From Acidimicrobiaceae bacterium (GTDB lineage Bacteria > Actinomycetota > Acidimicrobiia > Acidimicrobiales > RAAP-2), in assembly GCA_027449885.1 (NCBI GenBank), contig DAIDKS010000047.1:62001-126000 (forward strand): a DNA stretch of 64,000 bases, in the 5' to 3' direction. The translations under genes were made by a program, and so were the position numbers. Shown here piece by piece: positions 1 through 7,950 of this stretch (within the stretch, counting starts at the first letter, position 1; each line of letters starts with the position of its first letter). The notes under the pieces were generated by a model. That model did no database searches. It was not told the DNA's origin and saw nothing but the letters and a program-made list of their open reading frames with translations.

Positions 1-203
1 CAGAGTGGCGCGACCTGCTCTCACGCCAGCTGACAAGTCCCGTGGAGTTCCTCGACGCCACCCTGGCCCTGCCGGACGAGATCCGCACCACGATCGAGAT
101 GCCGCCGGGTGCCGTACTCACCGGCCTCACCAAGAGGATTCGCGACTTCGATCAGCAGGTGACCCTGTCGTCCCCCGAGGCCGTGCAGGAGGTGCTCCCG
201 TGA
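1..203 (+). CDS. fabD: Malonyl-CoA:ACP transacylase, C-terminal end (partial)
   Basis: Only the last 66 codons and the TGA stop are present; the frame (codons from base 3) is open to the left edge, so the start lies outside. The residues fit the FabD tail, including PVEFLDAT and a GAVLTGLTKRI stretch typical of the end of the acyltransferase domain. FabD moves malonyl groups from CoA to acyl carrier protein in type II fatty-acid synthesis. Its stop overlaps the fabG start in a GTGA tetranucleotide, and acpP and fabF follow. The Ser-His active site lies upstream, so the call rests on the tail and the gene order. Confidence 0.8.
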   Translation, partial: EWRDLLSRQLTSPVEFLDATLALPDEIRTTIEMPPGAVLTGLTKRIRDFDQQVTLSSPEAVQEVLP

Positions 204-904
204 GTCGACACATCATCGTGACCGGAGCGAGCCGCGGGATCGGGGCCGCGATCGCCGCCCGATTCGCGGCCCGAGGCGATCAGGTCGTGGCGCTCTCCCG
301 TTCCGGCGGGGCTCCCTCGGGTTGCGCTCGCGCGCTCGCCGTCGATGTCTCCGACGCGGCCGCGGTGGCGACGGCGGTGAAGGAGTCCATCGAGACGTTC
401 GGACCGGTGGCGGCCGCCGTCGTGAACGCGGGGATGACCCGGGACGGGCTCGCCATGCGCATGTCCGACGACCAGTGGCGCGAGGTCCTGAGCGTCGACC
501 TCGACGGCGCCTTCTACACGGCGCGCGCCGTCCTCGGCTCGATGGTCCGGGCTCGCGCGGGATCCCTGATCTTCATGGGATCGGTCAGCCCGTTCCTCGG
601 GGTCCCGGGACAGGCCAACTACGCCGCGGCCAAGGCCGGACTCGTCGGCCTCGCACGCTCCCTGGCGAAGGAGGTCGCCTCACGGGGCATCACGGTCAAC
701 GTCATCGCCCCCGGCCTGATCGACACCGACATGACCCAGGCCCTGGGCGACGGTCGCGAGGCGCTCGAGGGACTCGTGCCCCTCGGCCGTGTCGGTCAGC
801 CCGACGAGGTCGCCGGTCTCGTGGAGTTTCTCGCCGGTAACGACGCGCGCTACATCACCGGCGCCGTCATCCCGGTCGACGGAGGGTTGGCCCTCGGTCT
901 GTAG
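200..904 (+). CDS. fabG: 3-oxoacyl-ACP reductase FabG
   Basis: Classical short-chain dehydrogenase of 234 residues that reduces 3-oxoacyl-ACP with NADPH in fatty-acid elongation. The nucleotide-binding TGASRGIG lies at residues 8-15 and NAG near 76-78. The catalytic Ser128, Tyr141 and Lys145 have the usual spacing (GSVS, then YAAAK). The C-terminal IPVDGG is typical. The GTG start at 200 is chosen because it overlaps the fabD stop as GTGA, has AGGAGGT six bases upstream, and puts the glycine motif at its usual distance from the N-terminus. The frame is open further upstream, but that part runs over fabD. It lies in a fabD-fabG-acpP-fabF cluster. Confidence 0.95.
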   Translation: MSRHIIVTGASRGIGAAIAARFAARGDQVVALSRSGGAPSGCARALAVDVSDAAAVATAVKESIETFGPVAAAVVNAGMTRDGLAMRMSDDQWREVLSVDLDGAFYTARAVLGSMVRARAGSLIFMGSVSPFLGVPGQANYAAAKAGLVGLARSLAKEVASRGITVNVIAPGLIDTDMTQALGDGREALEGLVPLGRVGQPDEVAGLVEFLAGNDARYITGAVIPVDGGLALGL

Positions 905-924
905 GCGCGCCGGACAACCCTGCG

Positions 925-953
925 TTGACTAGCATGAACCGAAGCCGAATAAG
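925..953 (+). promoter_or_regulatory. Possible promoter for acpP
   Basis: TTGACT at 925-930 and AATAAG at 948-953 are separated by 17 bases and lie just upstream of acpP. The 63-base gap between fabG and acpP is the only real gap in this cluster, so separate transcription of the abundant carrier protein is plausible. The -10 match is modest. Confidence 0.4.
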
Positions 954-967
954 GGGTGTAGAGACAG

Positions 968-1207
968 ATGGACCGTAACGAAGCCTTCGAGAAGTTCGCC
1001 ACCAGCGCGGTCGAAGTCCTCGCGGTGGAGCGCTCGCAGGTGACGCCGGAGGCGTCCTTTGCCGACGACCTCGGAGCCGACAGCCTCGACCTGGTCGAGC
1101 TCGTCATGGCGCTCGAGGAGACGTTCGACATCGAGGTGGGCGAGGACGAGCTCAAGGACATCAGCACCGTCGGCCAGGCCTTCGACCTCATCTACGCCAA
1201 GCTGTAG
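968..1207 (+). CDS. acpP: Acyl carrier protein
   Basis: Small acidic protein of 79 residues with the phosphopantetheine site [10 protein letters not shown]; Ser39 is the expected attachment residue. It carries growing acyl chains as thioesters between FabD, FabG, FabF and enoyl reductase. Length and charge are typical of bacterial type II ACPs. The ATG start has only a weak Shine-Dalgarno (GAGACA). The stop codon TAG shares its last base with the GTG start of fabF, so the two are probably translated together. Confidence 0.96.
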   Translation: MDRNEAFEKFATSAVEVLAVERSQVTPEASFADDLGADSLDLVELVMALEETFDIEVGEDELKDISTVGQAFDLIYAKL

Positions 1208-2403
1208 TGCTCGTCGCGACCCTCCCCGACGGTCCCGTCACGGGGCGGCGCGTCGCCGTCACCGGTGTCGGCGCCGTGTCGTGCGCGGGACTGGGCGTGC
1301 CCTCGCTATGGCAGGCGCTCCAGTCCCCGGTGGCCCCGCCCTCGAAGCGAGTGACCCCCTTCGACGCCTCCCACCTGGGTGGCCCCAAGGAGCTGCGTCG
1401 CCTCGACCCCTTCACCCTCTACGCCCTCGCCGCAGCGGACGAGGCGTGGCGACAGAGCGGGCTCGAGGGCGCTCAGCCCGACGGCGGGTCGATCGTCACG
1501 ACCGGGATCGGGGGACTTCAGACCATCCTCGAGCAGGTGGACGTCCTCAAGGAGCGTGGCGCGGCGCGTGTCTCCCCCTTCATGGTCCCCATGATGATGC
1601 CCAACGCCGCGACCGCCGCGGTCTCGATGCGATTCGGCCTCGGCGGGCCCGCGGAGACCGTGACCACGGCCTGCGCCGCCGGGACCCACGCCATCGGCAA
1701 CGGGGCGCGGCTGATCGCCTCGGGACGTTGCCCCGTGGTTCTCGCCGGCGGCGCGGAAGCCGTCCTCGTCGAGATCGCCGAGGCCGGCTTCCGCAACATG
1801 ACGGCTCTCAGCAGTGACGACCTGTCCCGCCCCTTCGACGTCGCCCGCAACGGCTTCGTCATGGGCGAGGGCGCCGGCATCCTCGTCCTCGAGGAGTGGG
1901 AGCACGCGCGCGCCCGCGGGGCGACCATTCTCGCCGAGGTCATCGGGGCGGCCTCGACCGCTGACGCCCACCACATCACCGCCCCGGATCCCGAGGGTCG
2001 CGGTGCGGTTCGGTGCATGGAGCTCGCACTGGCCGACGCCGGCATCGAGCCGGGTGACGTATCGCACATCAACGCCCACGGGACGTCCACGCCACTCAAC
2101 GACTTGGCCGAGGCCATCGCCGTGCACCGCGTCTTCGGCCAGGCTCCGCCGCCCGTCACGTCCGTCAAGGGCCACCTCGGGCACTCGCTCGCGGCCGCGG
2201 GCGCACTCGAGGCCGTCGCGTCGGTGATGACCCTGATCGATCAGACCATCCCGCCCACGGCGGGAACGACCACGATCGATCCCGAGATCGACCTGGACGT
2301 CGTCATCGGGGCCCCGCGTCGTGCGGCGCTCGACACGGTCCTGTCCAACTCGTTCGGTTTCGGCGGACACAACGGGTCGGTCATCTTTCGTCGCGTCGAC
2401 TGA
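1207..2403 (+). CDS. fabF: 3-oxoacyl-ACP synthase II
   Basis: Condensing enzyme of 398 residues that extends acyl-ACP with malonyl-ACP. The thiolase-fold catalytic triad is visible: Cys156 in TTACAAGTH, His291 in NAHGTSTPLND and His326 in GHLGHSLAAAG. The terminal SNSFGFGGHNG motif is also present. The GTG start is supported by its one-base overlap with the acpP stop and by the short leader before the first beta strand. It ends the fab cluster; its TGA abuts the stop of the convergent TrpF-like gene with no gap. FabF is preferred over FabB because of the acpP linkage and overall likeness. Confidence 0.94.
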   Translation: MLVATLPDGPVTGRRVAVTGVGAVSCAGLGVPSLWQALQSPVAPPSKRVTPFDASHLGGPKELRRLDPFTLYALAAADEAWRQSGLEGAQPDGGSIVTTGIGGLQTILEQVDVLKERGAARVSPFMVPMMMPNAATAAVSMRFGLGGPAETVTTACAAGTHAIGNGARLIASGRCPVVLAGGAEAVLVEIAEAGFRNMTALSSDDLSRPFDVARNGFVMGEGAGILVLEEWEHARARGATILAEVIGAASTADAHHITAPDPEGRGAVRCMELALADAGIEPGDVSHINAHGTSTPLNDLAEAIAVHRVFGQAPPPVTSVKGHLGHSLAAAGALEAVASVMTLIDQTIPPTAGTTTIDPEIDLDVVIGAPRRAALDTVLSNSFGFGGHNGSVIFRRVD

Positions 2404-3036
2404 TCACTCCGCCGGTCGGGGCACGTAGGCATTCGCCTCGGCCCATCGGGCGTTGGCGATGAAGTCGCCAAGAAGGGCGGGATCCTTGACCCCGGCGGCG
2501 GACTCGACCGACCGCCCCACGTCGACGCCCCAGACCGCGTAGTGCTGGACGACCTGGCTCACCTCGTCCACCGTGAGGTCTCCCGCCACGATCAGGGGTC
2601 GCGGGATGCGGGCGAGCTCCCCCAAGACGTCGTCGAGCCGCGACGGATCCCGGGGTGACTGGAGGTAGTCGACTCCGTCGGCACTCTCCCCCACGGGATC
2701 ATCCACGACCCGGATCACCGTTGGCACACGCTCCGCGATGTAGGCGACGTCAGACGCGGGCACGGGGCCCTCGAGCTCGACGGCCCGCAGTCCCAACGTG
2801 TTCGCCACCTCGACGACTCGCGACGGCAGCTCCTGGCGGAACCGTCCGACGCTCCACGCCTCGGGTGGCAGCCGCCGGATGATGTCGTGGGCGAATCCCG
2901 GCTCGACCCGCCTCTCGGACGGCACGAAGTCGAAGCACACGGCGTTCGCCCCGAGTCCGATCGCCATCAGGGCGTCCTCTTCGGACGTCACCCCACTCAC
3001 CTTGATGAATAGCCCATCGACGAAGAGTCGCACCAC
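2404..3036 (-). CDS. TrpF-like (phosphoribosylanthranilate isomerase fold) protein lacking catalytic residues
   Basis: A 210-residue protein recognisable as TrpF by the N-terminal KVSGVTSEEDALMAIGLGAN stretch and the C-terminal phosphate-site region GVDVGRSVESAAGVKDP. The residues TrpF needs are changed. The catalytic Cys of KICG is Ser14, the catalytic Asp of the LLDT segment appears as Gln126 in YLQS, and the QLHG motif is ELEG (87-90). It may therefore be a pseudoenzyme or have a different substrate. The start is one of two tandem GTG codons (3036 or 3033) behind a G-rich Shine-Dalgarno. It lies 17 bases downstream of the YgfZ-type gene on the same strand, so co-transcription is likely. 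trpE and trpG lie 54 kb away. Confidence 0.75.
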   Translation of the reverse strand: MVRLFVDGLFIKVSGVTSEEDALMAIGLGANAVCFDFVPSERRVEPGFAHDIIRRLPPEAWSVGRFRQELPSRVVEVANTLGLRAVELEGPVPASDVAYIAERVPTVIRVVDDPVGESADGVDYLQSPRDPSRLDDVLGELARIPRPLIVAGDLTVDEVSQVVQHYAVWGVDVGRSVESAAGVKDPALLGDFIANARWAEANAYVPRPAE

Positions 3037-3053
3037 ACCCCCTGCGCGGAACC

Positions 3054-3716
3054 CTATCCCCGACTCCCGCCCTCGTCCGCGGGTGCCCAGGAACGGTGCG
3101 CGATGCCGAGCGCCGCGAACGACGTCCCCTCGGCGACGACCGTGGTGAGCCCGGTAGGGCCGCTCGGCCCCTCGCGCAGGGACGCGTCCAGGGCGTCGGG
3201 GTCGTCGCCCCGGAGACGCACGAGGCGGAACGGCACGTGGGCTCCCCGGGCCTCGAGTCGGGCTACGAGCTCCTGGCCCGTGTAGCAGCCCTTCGTGAAG
3301 CTCACCGCCCGGTGGACGAAGTCAGCGCCGTAAGCGGCCGGTGAGAGACCGGCCGCCGCCTCGCGGGGGCCGGGCCAGACGTCGTCGACGAGGTGCGCCC
3401 ACGTCGGCCACGGACTCTCCGCCCCGTCGACGACGTCGATGTCGACGGCGGCGCGGAGCCGGAATCGGCGCAAACGGGACGCCACCGCGTCGCCGAGCTC
3501 GGTCGGAACGACGAGACCCACCCCGTCGGGCACCACCCGCACCACGCCCGCGGCGAGGAGCGATCCGTCGGGCTGCAGGACCGCGGCGCGAGCACCGTCA
3601 CCCGACGTGACGTCCTGGGTCAGCTGACCCTGGGCGAAGGAGGCGGCGTCAGAGCCCCGCAACCACACGCAGGACCACTCCACTCGCTCCTCACGCGGGC
3701 GTACCGTCACGGACAC
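3054..3716 (-). CDS. ygfZ: YgfZ/GcvT-type folate-binding protein
   Basis: Member of the tetrahydrofolate-binding GcvT/YgfZ family, which in other bacteria and mitochondria helps maintain iron-sulfur enzymes. The family signature KGCYTGQE is present with Cys144. Start chosen at GTG 3716, giving 220 residues, because a -10-like TACTGT ends exactly six bases upstream on this strand and the family homology begins soon after. A longer frame to 3824 is open but would cross the divergent small ORF. It is shorter than E. coli YgfZ (about 326 residues), as is common in actinobacteria. Confidence 0.85.
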   Translation of the reverse strand: MSVTVRPREERVEWSCVWLRGSDAASFAQGQLTQDVTSGDGARAAVLQPDGSLLAAGVVRVVPDGVGLVVPTELGDAVASRLRRFRLRAAVDIDVVDGAESPWPTWAHLVDDVWPGPREAAAGLSPAAYGADFVHRAVSFTKGCYTGQELVARLEARGAHVPFRLVRLRGDDPDALDASLREGPSGPTGLTTVVAEGTSFAALGIAHRSWAPADEGGSRG

Positions 3717-3721
3717 ACCAC

Positions 3722-3728
3722 TACAGTA
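3722..3728. promoter_or_regulatory. Shared symmetric -10 box TACAGTA (ygfZ and small ORF/mshD)
   Basis: TACAGTA reads as -10 TACAGT on the plus strand and TACTGT on the minus strand. On minus it ends six bases before the ygfZ GTG (leaderless layout). On plus it lies 32 bases before the small-ORF ATG, which has its own GAGGA Shine-Dalgarno. Confidence 0.55.
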
Positions 3729-3759
3729 AGCGCGGCCCACCCAACGACCGACGAGGACC

Positions 3760-3942
3760 ATGAGCGCACCGAGCGAGCTGAACGCGATCATCTCGTCCCT
3801 CGAGGACCTGTCGCGGCGAATCACGGCGCTCGTCGAGGGAAAGGACCTCCCGTCCGACGCCTACACCGAGCTGGTCGCGGCGGAGCGCACCGTCGGAACC
3901 CTGCTACGGCGACTGAGTCGCGTCACTCGAGCGTGGCGATGA
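3760..3942 (+). CDS. Small conserved-looking protein coupled to mshD
   Basis: A 60-residue ORF of unknown function, predicted all-helical, with regular Leu/Ile/Val spacing (ELNAIISSLEDLSRRITALV) suggesting a helical hairpin or short coiled coil. No signal peptide or metal site is seen. It is probably real: its ATG has GAGGA five bases upstream, the divergent -10 box lies 32 bases upstream, and its TGA overlaps the mshD ATG as ATGA, the coupling used throughout this window. I do not recognise a family. Confidence 0.6.
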   Translation: MSAPSELNAIISSLEDLSRRITALVEGKDLPSDAYTELVAAERTVGTLLRRLSRVTRAWR

Positions 3943-4769
3943 CGGACGCGTGGCGGACGACCGACGTCCTCACGCCCACCGAGCGTCTGCGGGTCCTCGA
4001 CCTCCTCAACCGGCTCGAGGCGGACCTCGGGCGCGAAGCCATCGACGAGGGTCGTCGCCGGGCCGTCCTCCACGACCGCCCGGCCGAGCACTGGCTCCGC
4101 GCGGACGGTGAGCGGCTCGACGCCTACGCCCACCTGGCACACGAGGACGTCCCCTCCGTCGAGATGGCCGGAGGCGGGTTCGACGGCGCGTTGAGCGAGG
4201 TCCTCCTTCGTCGACACCGCCAGCTCCGGTGGTGGTCCCGTGGGGAGGGGATCCCCGCGGGGCGCGTCGTCCGCACCCTCCACCTCATGCGCGCGCACCT
4301 CCCGGTCGCGGGTGCGCCACTGCCGGAGGGTGCCGTCCTACGGCCCTTCGACTTCTCGCGCGACGCGGACGCGTGGCTCGCCCAGAACAACGACGCCTTC
4401 GCCGATCACCCCGAGCAGGGTGCCTGGACGAGGGCGCAGCTCGACGAGCGCACCCACGAGTCCTGGTACGACCCCTCGGGCTTCCTGGTGCTCGAACTGG
4501 ACGGGGATCTGGCGGCCTCCTGCTGGACCAAGATCCACGAGCTGCACCCCGAGCGCTTCGGAGAGATCTACGTGATCTCGGTGCACCCCCGCCACCAGCG
4601 GCGGGGCCTCGGGCGACTCGTCACGACGCGCGGGCTCGCCTCGCTCCACGAGCGCGGGGTGCGCGACGCGATCCTCTACGTCGACGCGGACAACGCCGCG
4701 GCGCTCGCCCTCTACCGCTCCCTCGGCTTCTCGGTCGAACGAACCGACTGCGTCACGCAGCTGCCCTGA
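3939..4769 (+). CDS. mshD: Mycothiol synthase (MshD)
   Basis: Acetyltransferase of 276 residues for the last mycothiol step, acetylation of Cys-GlcN-Ins with acetyl-CoA. It shows the MshD tandem GNAT layout: a degenerate N-terminal domain (about 1-125) and an active C-terminal domain (about 132-276). The latter has the acetyl-CoA motif VHPRHQRRGLG (215-225) and the terminal NAAALALYRSLGF. The segment WYDPSGFLVLELDGDLAASC is characteristic. The ATG start overlaps the small ORF stop (ATGA). With mshC at 39602-40726, it shows that the organism makes mycothiol as its main low-molecular-weight thiol. It is slightly shorter than the usual 300 or so residues. Confidence 0.9.
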   Translation: MTDAWRTTDVLTPTERLRVLDLLNRLEADLGREAIDEGRRRAVLHDRPAEHWLRADGERLDAYAHLAHEDVPSVEMAGGGFDGALSEVLLRRHRQLRWWSRGEGIPAGRVVRTLHLMRAHLPVAGAPLPEGAVLRPFDFSRDADAWLAQNNDAFADHPEQGAWTRAQLDERTHESWYDPSGFLVLELDGDLAASCWTKIHELHPERFGEIYVISVHPRHQRRGLGRLVTTRGLASLHERGVRDAILYVDADNAAALALYRSLGFSVERTDCVTQLP

Positions 4770-4777
4770 CGACGGGC

Positions 4778-5494
4778 CTACGCGCCAACCAGGTGGCCTA
4801 GCCCGTAGGTGACGAGGGACGCGAGCGTCGCCACGAGCAACTGCCGAGCCGCCCAGCGCACGACCCCGCGCTTCGCGAACCAGCCGATGGCCGCACCGAC
4901 GCCAGCGGCGCCCACCGCGCCGAACACGATCGACGACGTGGTCTCGTTCCCGTGCGCCGTCCACAGCCACGGGAGCAAGGGGATCACCGCCCCCACCCAG
5001 AAGCTCAGCAGGGACGAGATGGACGCCCCCCAGGGGCTACCGGTCGCTGACGGATCGATCCCGAGCTCCTCGCGCGCGTGGGTCGCGAGGGCGAGCTCGG
5101 GATCGCGCATCAGGTCCTCGGCCAACCGTGCGGCGAGGTCACCCTCGATCCCGCGGGCCTCGAACATGCGCTGCAGCTCGATCCTCTCCGCCTGGGGGCT
5201 CGTCGCAATCGAGCGACGCTCGACCTCGATCTCGTACTCCAGGAGCTCCTTCTGGGCGCGCATCGAGAGGTACTCTCCCGTCGCCATCGAGAAGCCCCCC
5301 GCCACCAGCCCCGTGAGACCCGCGAGTCGCACCACGGCGTGTCCCGGATTGGCTCCGGCGAAGCCGAGGATGAGCGACACGTTCGTCACCAGGCCGTCCG
5401 ATATCCCGAAGATGCCCGCCCGAATCCACCCGTCGGCCACCTGACGATGCTCTTCGGGATGTACGGATTCCTCTGGCTGCGCGTCCTCGTCCAC
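4778..5494 (-). CDS. VIT family (CCC1-like) membrane protein
   Basis: Vacuolar-iron-transporter-like protein of 238 residues, probably moving Fe(II) or Mn(II) across the membrane. The N-terminal GIFGISDGLVTNVSLILGF and the GGFSMATGEYLSMRAQ segment are hallmarks. A soluble acidic region with many Glu residues (about 90-150, the cytosolic metal-binding part) is followed by three hydrophobic segments. The GTG at 5494 was chosen over upstream codons because TACAAT ends six bases before it on this strand and upstream codons would overlap the maoC leader. It converges with mshD with an 8-base gap. Confidence 0.85.
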   Translation of the reverse strand: MDEDAQPEESVHPEEHRQVADGWIRAGIFGISDGLVTNVSLILGFAGANPGHAVVRLAGLTGLVAGGFSMATGEYLSMRAQKELLEYEIEVERRSIATSPQAERIELQRMFEARGIEGDLAARLAEDLMRDPELALATHAREELGIDPSATGSPWGASISSLLSFWVGAVIPLLPWLWTAHGNETTSSIVFGAVGAAGVGAAIGWFAKRGVVRWAARQLLVATLASLVTYGLGHLVGA

Positions 5495-5500
5495 CCGATC

Positions 5501-5506
5501 ATTGTA
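5501..5506 (-). promoter_or_regulatory. -10 box TACAAT, leaderless start of the VIT gene
   Basis: TACAAT on the minus strand is followed by six bases and then the GTG start. No clear -35 hexamer was found. Confidence 0.55.
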
Positions 5507-5540
5507 CGAAGAGCCCAGGTGAACGGCGGGTGACGCACGG

Positions 5541-5546
5541 TAGGCT
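5541..5546 (+). promoter_or_regulatory. -10 box TAGGCT for maoC-menG-menF
   Basis: TAGGCT lies 18 bases upstream of the maoC ATG, giving a short leader that includes the GGGAGG Shine-Dalgarno at 5554-5559. Confidence 0.45.
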
Positions 5547-5564
5547 CGCCGTCGGGAGGTGGCC

Positions 5565-6020
5565 ATGGTCACGCGCGTCAGCGGTCTCGACGAGTTCGCC
5601 GCGATGGTGGGAACGTCGCTCGGATACTCGGACTATCACCGGGTGACCCAGGAGCAGATCAACCTCTTCGCCCAGGCGACGGGCGATCACCAGTGGATCC
5701 ACGAGGACGTTGAGCGAGCGGCCACGGGCCCCTTCGGCGGCACCATCGCCCACGGCTACCTCACCCTCTCGCTCCTCCCCGTCCTGCTCGCCGAGGTGGT
5801 GCGGGTCGACGGCGTCGCCATGGGAGTCAACTACGGCACGAACAAGGTCCGTTTCGTGAGTCCCGTCCCCGTCAACAGCGAGCTCCGCGCCGGCGCCACG
5901 CTCGCCGGCGTGGAGCGATTCGAGGGAGGCGCCCAGGTGGTGCTCGACGTCGTCGTCGAGGTGCGGGACGCGCCGAAGCCGGCCTGCGTCGCCCAGGTGA
6001 TCTACCGGTACTACCTCTGA
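5565..6020 (+). CDS. MaoC-type (R)-specific enoyl hydratase
   Basis: Single hot-dog-fold hydratase of 151 residues. The hydratase-2 motif is complete: ATGDHQWIHED with Asp41 and His46 as the catalytic pair, then GPFGGTIAHGYLTLSLLP. Such proteins hydrate trans-2-enoyl-CoA to (R)-3-hydroxyacyl-CoA; the physiological substrate cannot be read from sequence. ATG 5565 is preferred over an in-frame GTG at 5559 because GGGAGG sits at the right distance. menG follows after two bases, so the gene is probably co-transcribed with menaquinone genes without an obvious pathway link. Confidence 0.88.
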   Translation: MVTRVSGLDEFAAMVGTSLGYSDYHRVTQEQINLFAQATGDHQWIHEDVERAATGPFGGTIAHGYLTLSLLPVLLAEVVRVDGVAMGVNYGTNKVRFVSPVPVNSELRAGATLAGVERFEGGAQVVLDVVVEVRDAPKPACVAQVIYRYYL

Positions 6021-6022
6021 TC

Positions 6023-6721
6023 GTGGACTCCCGCGCGCTGCCCCAGGGCGAGGAGAAGACTCGCCAGGTTCGGGCCATGTTCGACGCCATCGCCGATCGC
6101 TACGAACTCGTGAACCGCCTGATGACCTTCGGAATGGACGCCGCCTGGCGCCGACGGGCCGTGCGGGATCTCTATCTGCCCCCCGGAAGCCTCGTGCTCG
6201 ACGTCGCGGCCGGCACGGGTGACTTCACCCGCGAGCTCGCCCGCGTCGGACATCGACCCGTCGCGACCGATCTCAGCTTCGGCATGCTGCGCGCGGGACG
6301 GGGCATGCCCGAACGGGTCCAGGCCGACGCCGCCCACCTGCCCTTCGCGACCGGGTCCTTCGACGGCATCACCTGCGGGTACGCACTGCGCAACTTCACG
6401 GACCTCGGCGCCACGCTCGCGGAGATGGCCCGCGTCCTTCGCCCCGGCGGTCGCATCTCCCTCCTCGAGGTGGCGGAACCGCGGTCGGGTCTGTGGCGCT
6501 GGGGCTTTCGGGTCTGGTTCCGACGCGTCGTCCCGCTCATCGGCTCCCTCGTCTCGGACCGGGACGCCTACCACTACCTCCCGCGCTCGACGGCCTACCT
6601 CCCCCCCGCACCCGAACTGTCCGAGATGCTCCGCGCGGCGGGCTTTCGAGCCGTCAACCACCGATTCGTGATGGGAGGGCTCAGCCAGCAGTTCCTCGCC
6701 ACGCGCGCCAGTGACTCGTGA
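6023..6721 (+). CDS. menG: Demethylmenaquinone methyltransferase
   Basis: UbiE/MenG-family SAM-dependent methyltransferase of 232 residues that adds the final ring methyl of menaquinone. Family features: KTRQVRAMFDAIADRYELVNRLMTFG at the N-terminus, SAM motif LVLDVAAGTGDF (58-68), and the YALRNFTD and LLEVAEPRSG segments. MenG rather than UbiE is inferred from the adjoining menF and the actinobacterial setting. The GTG start lies two bases after the maoC stop. Its own stop overlaps the menF start as GTGA. Confidence 0.92.
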   Translation: MDSRALPQGEEKTRQVRAMFDAIADRYELVNRLMTFGMDAAWRRRAVRDLYLPPGSLVLDVAAGTGDFTRELARVGHRPVATDLSFGMLRAGRGMPERVQADAAHLPFATGSFDGITCGYALRNFTDLGATLAEMARVLRPGGRISLLEVAEPRSGLWRWGFRVWFRRVVPLIGSLVSDRDAYHYLPRSTAYLPPAPELSEMLRAAGFRAVNHRFVMGGLSQQFLATRASDS

Positions 6722-7950
6722 GGTTCCGTCGAACTCGCGTTGAGCCCGTCGCGCCCTCGGTGGTGCGGGCCCTCGGAGCCCGCGTCGGCTGGCTCGTCGA
6801 GAGTCCCGACGTGCTGCGATGTGGCTTCGGTGGCACCGTCTACGACGTGCCCCTGCCCGCGGGACTCGATGAGGACGGGCCCGTCGACCTCGGCGCCGAG
6901 CTGGATGGCGACGACGGCCCTCCGGGCTCGGGAGTCGTCGGCTTCGCCGCCCTCCCCTTCGATCGCTCGGCCGAGGCGAAGCTCAGCGTCCCGCGCTTCG
7001 TGATGACCCTCGACCGCGACGGTGGAGCCTGGATCACCGAGCGCGTCGGATCGGCCGACTGGCGTCCCCTCCTCGACGAGGTGGCACCGCCCCGTCAAGA
7101 GCCCCTCACCCTGCGATCGGTCTCCTACGATCCGGCCCCCGAGGAGTACGCCCACCAGGTGGCCATCGCGGTCGAGCGACTGCGTCGGGGAGACCTCGCG
7201 AAGGTCGTCCTCGCGCGATCGGTCAGCGGGACGACCACCGAACCCATCGACCCCGCGGCCCTCGCCGCTCGGCTGCGCGGGCGAGAGCCGTACTGCACGA
7301 TCTACGCCCTCCCGACGCTCGATGGTCGGCGCTTCGTCGGCGCGAGTCCCGAGTTGCTGGTGCGTCGCGTCGGCACCGACGTCCGGTGCCACCCACTGGC
7401 CGGGACGATCGCCCTGCCGCCGAACGTCGCTCCCGACGACTACGAGACCTGGCTCCTCGGCAGCACGAAGAACTTGCACGAGCACGCCATCCTGGTCGAC
7501 GACATCGTCAGCGCCCTCGCCTCCGCGTACGACGACGTCCACGCCGACGCCACTCCCTCGATCGTGACGCTGCGGACGGTCGCCCACCTCGGAACGTGGA
7601 TCACGGCGTCGTCCCCGGCGTCGGGCACCGCCCCCGACGCCATCGGACTGCTGCGACGACTCCACCCCACCGCGGCCGTCGGGGGGCTACCCCGCGCGGC
7701 GGCCCTCTCTCTCATCTCGACCCTCGAGGGGCGATCCCGGGGTCACTACGCGGGACCCGTCGGGTGGGTCGACGACGCCGGCGACGGTGAGTGGTGGATC
7801 GGCATCCGGGGCGTCCAGATCCGCGAGCGGTCCTTCGAGGCGTGGGCCGGCGCCGGCATCGTCTCGGAGTCCGACCCGATCGCCGAGCGCGAGGAGACCC
7901 GCGACAAGCTCGCGAGCGTCCTGTCGGCCCTCCTCGTCGACCGTATCTAG
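6718..7950 (+). CDS. menF: Isochorismate synthase (menaquinone pathway)
   Basis: Chorismate-binding enzyme of 410 residues that converts chorismate to isochorismate. The conserved GDLAKVVLAR (Lys162, expected general base), FVGASPELLVRR, CHPLAGTIA, STKNLHEHAILVDDI (HEH near 254-256) and GAGIVSESDP motifs are in order. The family is shared with TrpE and PabB, but the HEH segment, the IGIRGVQI region and the menG neighbour favour MenF or EntC. Start is GTG overlapping the menG stop. The TAG stop overlaps the stop of the convergent mannosyltransferase in a CTAG palindrome. Confidence 0.88.
   Translation: MRFRRTRVEPVAPSVVRALGARVGWLVESPDVLRCGFGGTVYDVPLPAGLDEDGPVDLGAELDGDDGPPGSGVVGFAALPFDRSAEAKLSVPRFVMTLDRDGGAWITERVGSADWRPLLDEVAPPRQEPLTLRSVSYDPAPEEYAHQVAIAVERLRRGDLAKVVLARSVSGTTTEPIDPAALAARLRGREPYCTIYALPTLDGRRFVGASPELLVRRVGTDVRCHPLAGTIALPPNVAPDDYETWLLGSTKNLHEHAILVDDIVSALASAYDDVHADATPSIVTLRTVAHLGTWITASSPASGTAPDAIGLLRRLHPTAAVGGLPRAAALSLISTLEGRSRGHYAGPVGWVDDAGDGEWWIGIRGVQIRERSFEAWAGAGIVSESDPIAEREETRDKLASVLSALLVDRI

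Noticed and set aside
6718..7950. MenF gene as a second anthranilate or aminodeoxychorismate synthase.
   Set aside because: The HEH-containing segment and coupling to menG indicate isochorismate synthase.
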